From Thermoplasmata archaeon (GTDB lineage Archaea; Thermoplasmatota; Thermoplasmata; GCA-020350865), in the NCBI GenBank assembly GCA_020351895.1, contig CP070672.1, positions 750,552 to 760,066 of the forward strand: 9,515 nucleotides of DNA, written 5' to 3'. Numbering within the stretch: the first letter of the stretch is position 1; each line of letters starts with the position of its first letter. The position numbers and the translations under genes were made by a program. Below the pieces are notes generated by a model. It was not told the DNA's origin and did no database searches. It saw only the letters and a program-made list of their open reading frames with translations. This document shows, piece after piece, positions 8,101 through 9,515 of the stretch.

Positions 8101-9515
8101 GTTAGGTTGAATGTCACATTACCATCCGGTGGAAATATAAATATCTCCATGGTTAAAGGGACTGGAAATTCATGGTTTGACGAATCACTTTATTCTATTT
8201 TGGGTGTTTATGATTACATCATTTGGGCCAAAGACAATGCAGGTGTTTGGAACTCATCTTCGGGTCACTCATTCACAATCCAGGACACAAATCCTCCATC
8301 CATATTCAACGTTCAGAACTTACCCAGTCCCCAACAGGTAGGAGGTATAGTAAATATTTCATGTGAGGTTACAGATATTGTGGATGTTGTGGAAGTCTGG
8401 GTAAATATCTCTTTCCCAGGAGGTGGATTCAACAATGCCTCAATGACAAAGGATGTAGGAGATGCATGGTTCTATGAATCCATTTATTCGCTACTTGGGG
8501 GATACTCATACACGATTTGGGCTAATGATTCCTCAGGGAACTGGGGTATCTCCATAAATAACAACTTCCAAATTATTGATTCAATCTTACCTGTTATTTC
8601 AAATGTGGTAGATGCTCCAGATCCACAATTGCCGGGAAGCTCTGTCAATATTACTTGTGATGTAACAGATAATCTAGCTGTTTATGGTGTCTGGGTGAAT
8701 ACAACCCTACCTGGTGGAGGATATATAAATACATCCATGAACAAAGGGCCCATAGATCAGTGGTTCCTCGATTCAATCTATATTCCCTTGGGGATATATG
8801 ATTACACAATTTGGGCCAACGACACAGAAGACAACTGGGCCTCATCCTCTGGTTACACCTTTACAATAAATGATGGAAATTCTCCTGTGATTTCGAATGT
8901 ATTGGATACTCCAGATCCTCAAGAAACAGGCGACCTTGTCAATATTTCATGCGATGTTACAGATAATGTTGGAGTTGCGGAAGTTTGGGTGAATATTACT
9001 TTGCCTAGTGGAGGGTATTCAAATGTCTCCATGAACAGAGGAGCAGGAGACCAATGGTTCCTGGAATCCTTATACAGTCCTCTTGGAATCTACAATTACG
9101 TCATATGGGCAAATGATACAAGTAATAATTGGGCAAGTTCCACAGGGCACAGTTTCGAGATTCGAGATACCACATTACCCGTAATTTCTAATGTATTGGA
9201 CACTCCAGATCCTCAAGAAACAGGCGACCTTGTCAATATTTCATGCGATGTTACAGATAATGTTGGAGTTGCGGAAGTTTGGGTGAATATCACCATACCG
9301 GGTGGAGGATATTCAAATGCTTCCATGAATAAAGGAGCAGGAGACCAATGGTTCCTGGAATCCTCCTACACTGTCTTAGGCATCTACGATTATGTCATAT
9401 GGGCAAATGATACAAGCAATAATTGGGCAAGTTCAACTGGGCACAGCTTCGAGATTCGGGATACCACATTGCCCGTAATTTCTAATGTATTGGACACTCC
9501 AGATCCTCAAGAAAC
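2170..9515 (+). CDS. Giant secreted mosaic surface protein: FG-GAP propeller, beta-helices, Ig-like array; 3' end outside window
   Basis: One frame is open for 2448 codons, from after the in-frame TGA at 2161 to the window edge. Residues 1-35 form a signal peptide: basic n-region (KHR...HSK), hydrophobic core VILTIVFVLILI, likely cleavage near FFNA-SS. Then come seven FG-GAP blades (55-989), with a lamin-tail domain (199-370) and two jelly-roll-like domains (468-638, 698-865) inserted. A proline-rich linker (990-1001) leads to two NosD-like beta-helix modules (1002-1415, 1418-1937) and 98-residue Ig-like repeats from 1944 on. The protein is exported and probably envelope-attached or released; the anchor must lie beyond the window. 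Adhesion or glycan binding is inferred from domain types. The first in-frame ATG (2470) would remove the signal peptide and cut blade 1, so a CTG start is proposed. No catalytic domain is recognised in the visible part. Confidence 0.93.
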   Translation, partial: MKHRFSQYCNHSKVILTIVFVLILICPLNIGFFNASSLPATIISTASGSNINDKFGWNVSDCDDFNGDGIDDIIVGAPGYNSNQGRAYIFFGGSGFIGDLMADSADVIMDGSWAGARFGWDVSGAGDFNGDGINDTIVGAPGNNSNTGVAYIFYGDISLSGIISSNNANITIEGENLGDFFGSSVSDLGDVSKEPPVDHIVLSEVYANGVDETSPNIGEYLELYNPTSNPVILNNWVIEDMDSHSFTLAGTIPAYGFFLIAIDNYLGSTDPTEASWPPPDFDCGYTAGSVFANSGDEIRLKDDTGEVIDTFGYSVNAEWYEGAYYPTLPNPLESYERKLGETMPNGGNAIDTENNGNDFAVRSAAEPQNSFSAPEIPPNQSIYDDVIVGAYGYGIDKGRAYVFFGSSGIPNSASDADVILTGEADNNHFGFAVSGTGDVNSDGFDDILIGAPGYDNNRGRSYIYHGSQDMKAWTQDTIFAHWDESTGAVYDILNVYAIYEKRWLAQSFTPDQDYLLTKLWLYLDNTGTTTISISLEGDNSGPDGNILAQADPKPNNPPGPNPLTWMEFEFTTPFQATAGTMYWITARATGKNTNNCWGWLQDLDSNPNYSGGYSAYMINPPGAWTEEPDYDYWFKALGKLPTEILPDVTQTGGAQGDLFGWSVSDAGDIGGNGFDDVIIGAPGTANGNVYLINGSAAMKDLTVAGIGWGDEKQFTSWETGGDMEAAVYTGQYVAQSFIPQETFLQTNVSLLIKAFGTSGTLTIKLMGSTGSSPDTVPDGTILAQAPSTSTGNVSYEWTDFEWLVPYTCTAGTDYFIVAEGTGADTSNCWGWFGQRAGNYPDGDSAYDQGSGWTASDADFYFRAMGGAETVLPNVTFQGESPGDMFGYSVSGAGNFNGDAYDDVVIGAPGNGNGKAYIFNCSDTILPIIGAVSANFTAVGENPTDMFGWSVSGAGDVNQTIGFNEAIVGSPFHDPGGLGDAGKVYILSMDLIPPLPPVGDPPFRINNDTEFAAMAAAEGWVGDGSAGNPYIIEDYEIDGGGYGYCIYIGNTTVSFIIRNCDLYNPSGNAGIYNWDSGVALYNSMNGTLTNNTFENCTGNGLHIVGSTNISISQNDFLNSTGSGIYLESSVGNNIDDNTFDNNNYGLEMNSNSDSNIITNNSFTNNSEAMDLWSCNDNIISDNYGDNNGIFAYLFSWCSGNELMNNTIINSNIGIYLQSNCDGNTIQNNTISDINQEGIFLESSDSNVIEDNDIQKCRYGIYTILSLLNTISNNTLSNNTDYGIYLDPGSDQNTISNNTIADNGEFGILMISADSNVIIYNDIINNTFYGINATSGTNNNEIHHNNFTNNNGGDVQAYDDGTGNNWDDGKGEGNLWGDYENRYVPPATSNGKVWDIPYDINGSAGAQDLYPLALYPWNMDLRIDNNTDFADTVAFFGWAGDGSESNPYIIEGLTLDAGSLGYGIYIGNTTSNFIIRNCSIENSTGNSQQYFRNSGIYLYNATNGTLENNDIKANDGNGINIEYSMDIVLTNNTCRYNNWSGIYTGYYSNITIDTNVCTYNNWSGVYLWSTSDSFVINNTLLNNSEGITFEWSNNNVIEDNSVLNNSNGLSMLSSDLNFIANNSFSDNKFEGIYIELSDDNTIFNNDCQGNYDGIYLLSSNYNKIFKNQFSNNTAGGLSGMGIFLDYSDNNTIYNNNCSGNKEDGIYVFYSDYNTIDNNTCWNNPDDGIAIYKSINCTLSNNTLTDNLFGIFLENRCFNITIENNNISYNLDDGIYFLNLCINNTISNNTIFDNGDDGIYMNDRNRANLIDNNTISENGGNGINLTYDSDEFIIIFNIIANNTEYGILIFDGDCESSLIHHNGFFNNNGSGVQAYDNGSNAWDDGYPSGGNFWSDYIGVDFNSTASQDVPPPDGFGDTPYDIDGPKGAQDRYPLITFPWSLPLPNELPEISDVNALPNPQETLGFVNISCNVTDSDGVSEVRLNVTLPSGGNINISMVKGTGNSWFDESLYSILGVYDYIIWAKDNAGVWNSSSGHSFTIQDTNPPSIFNVQNLPSPQQVGGIVNISCEVTDIVDVVEVWVNISFPGGGFNNASMTKDVGDAWFYESIYSLLGGYSYTIWANDSSGNWGISINNNFQIIDSILPVISNVVDAPDPQLPGSSVNITCDVTDNLAVYGVWVNTTLPGGGYINTSMNKGPIDQWFLDSIYIPLGIYDYTIWANDTEDNWASSSGYTFTINDGNSPVISNVLDTPDPQETGDLVNISCDVTDNVGVAEVWVNITLPSGGYSNVSMNRGAGDQWFLESLYSPLGIYNYVIWANDTSNNWASSTGHSFEIRDTTLPVISNVLDTPDPQETGDLVNISCDVTDNVGVAEVWVNITIPGGGYSNASMNKGAGDQWFLESSYTVLGIYDYVIWANDTSNNWASSTGHSFEIRDTTLPVISNVLDTPDPQE
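2764..3279 (+). other. Lamin-tail (LTD) domain inserted into blade 3
   Basis: Residues about 199-370 have the LTD hallmarks. They begin IVLSEVYANG, followed by GEYLELYNPTSNPV and LNNWVIED. The ending SYERKLG, then DTENNGNDFAV and EPQNS, is typical of prokaryotic LTDs on secreted proteins. LTDs are Ig-like beta-sandwiches thought to help surface proteins bind DNA, protein or envelope. The domain starts after FGSSVSDLGDVS and the blade resumes at YDDVIVGAYG, so it occupies the calcium-loop position. The reading frame is continuous through both junctions. Confidence 0.85.
3571..4083 (+). other. Jelly-roll-like domain A between blades 4 and 5
   Basis: This is a beta-rich domain of about 171 residues. 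It has WLAQSFTPDQDYLLTKLWL early, GPDGNILAQA in the middle, then AGTMYWITA, and a TNNCWGW motif before a final DYWFKALG strand. The QSF / LT-x-L / G-x-ILAQ / TAG-x-Y-x-I order resembles the choice-of-anchor R type found in secreted prokaryotic proteins (family assignment from memory). It is related to domain B downstream. A ligand-binding role, possibly carbohydrate, is inferred from the fold class only. Confidence 0.6.
4261..4764 (+). other. Jelly-roll-like domain B between blades 5 and 6
   Basis: This is a second, diverged copy of domain A (about 168 residues). It matches in YVAQSFIPQETFLQTNVSL, DGTILAQAP, TAGTDYFIV, TSNCWGWFG and the closing DFYFRAMG strand. The shared NCWGW motif and identical strand order show common origin. 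Flanking blades 5 and 6 are complete, so this copy lies between blades and not inside a loop. Confidence 0.6.
5173..6414 (+). other. NosD-like right-handed beta-helix module 1
   Basis: Residues about 1002-1415 begin with a cap (FRINNDTEF, then GWVGDGSAGNPYIIE). Coils of about 22-25 residues follow, each with an N-x-I-x-N-N-T and GIYL pattern, giving an asparagine ladder. The module closes with the NosD-type C-cap: VQAYDDGTGNNWDDG, GNLWGDY, then DIPYDI and QDLYPL. Such helices bind or process polysaccharides in the pectin-lyase superfamily or act as surface stalks. No catalytic residues can be assigned here. Confidence 0.8.
6421..7980 (+). other. NosD-like right-handed beta-helix module 2
   Basis: Residues about 1418-1937 repeat the architecture of module 1 with more coils. 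The N-cap is LRIDNNTDF, then GWAGDGSESNPYIIE, and the C-cap is VQAYDNGSNAWDDG, GNFWSDY, GDTPYDIDG and QDRYPL. The shared caps show that the whole module was duplicated and not merely its coils. Modules 1 and 2 together carry roughly 48 N-x-S/T sequons. Confidence 0.8.
7999..9515 (+). repeat. Tandem Ig-like repeats, exact 294-bp (98-residue) period, continuing past the window
   Basis: Five full units lie at 7999-8292, 8293-8586, 8587-8880, 8881-9174 and 9175-9468. A sixth starts at 9469 and is cut by the edge. Every unit is exactly 98 codons with no insertions. The consensus is LPVISNV-x-x-xPDPQ, VNISCDVTDN, VWVNIT-x-PGGG, SMNKG, DQWFLES and YDYxIWANDTSxNWASS, a beta-sandwich of Ig or fibronectin type. 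Units 4 and 5 differ at 9 of 98 residues and share an uninterrupted 89-bp identical stretch (8908-8996 and 9202-9290). Unit 6 differs from unit 5 at one of its 47 visible bases. Units 1-3 are clearly more diverged. Confidence 0.92.

Noticed and set aside
2199..8845. Many short ORFs of 64-111 codons on both strands
   Set aside because: They all fall within the continuous plus-strand frame encoding the giant protein and result from its repeated, AT-rich sequence. None has a domain of its own.
7999..9515. CRISPR-like or non-coding tandem repeat
   Set aside because: The period is 294 bp, there are no spacers, and every unit translates in the same frame to a beta-sandwich domain.

Overview
The window looks archaeal, most probably from a Thermoplasmatota-type euryarchaeon. 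It carries a complete archaeal TATA-binding protein gene (tbp), BRE/TATA-box promoters, short T-tract terminators and GGAGG/GGTGAT ribosome-binding sites. It also carries one very large secreted protein built from repeat families common in archaeal cell-surface proteins. The lineage is an inference from gene content and TBP sequence, not from a search.

Layout. At 1-168 (minus strand) is the N-terminal part of a ribbon-helix-helix (RHH) regulator that runs off the left edge. At 169-554 is a divergent intergenic region. It holds two promoters sharing an identical 13-nt BRE/TATA core in opposite orientation, a cluster of TGTC-N-GACA palindromes that are plausible operators for the RHH protein, and a possible 15-codon upstream ORF. 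At 555-1103 is tbp. At 1186-2028 is a TatD/urease-superfamily metal-dependent hydrolase. From 2170 to the right edge (9515) one reading frame stays open for 2448 codons without a stop or a 3' end.

The giant ORF encodes an exported mosaic protein. It has a signal peptide and an integrin-alpha-like propeller of exactly seven FG-GAP blades. A lamin-tail domain is inserted in the calcium loop of blade 3, and two related jelly-roll-like domains sit between blades 4/5 and 5/6. A proline-rich linker follows, then two duplicated NosD-like right-handed beta-helix modules. Last comes an array of Ig-like repeats with an exact 294-bp period that grows more uniform toward the right edge and continues beyond it. 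The frame has no ATG, GTG or TTG before its signal peptide. The best start is a CTG at 2170 placed after a perfect GGTGAT ribosome-binding site.

The genes look like separate transcription units. TBP is core transcription machinery, the hydrolase is a cytoplasmic enzyme, and the giant protein is an envelope or extracellular adhesion or binding protein. The only likely regulatory link seen is between the RHH regulator, its own promoter and possibly tbp. No tRNA, rRNA, CRISPR array, transposase or insertion sequence was seen.
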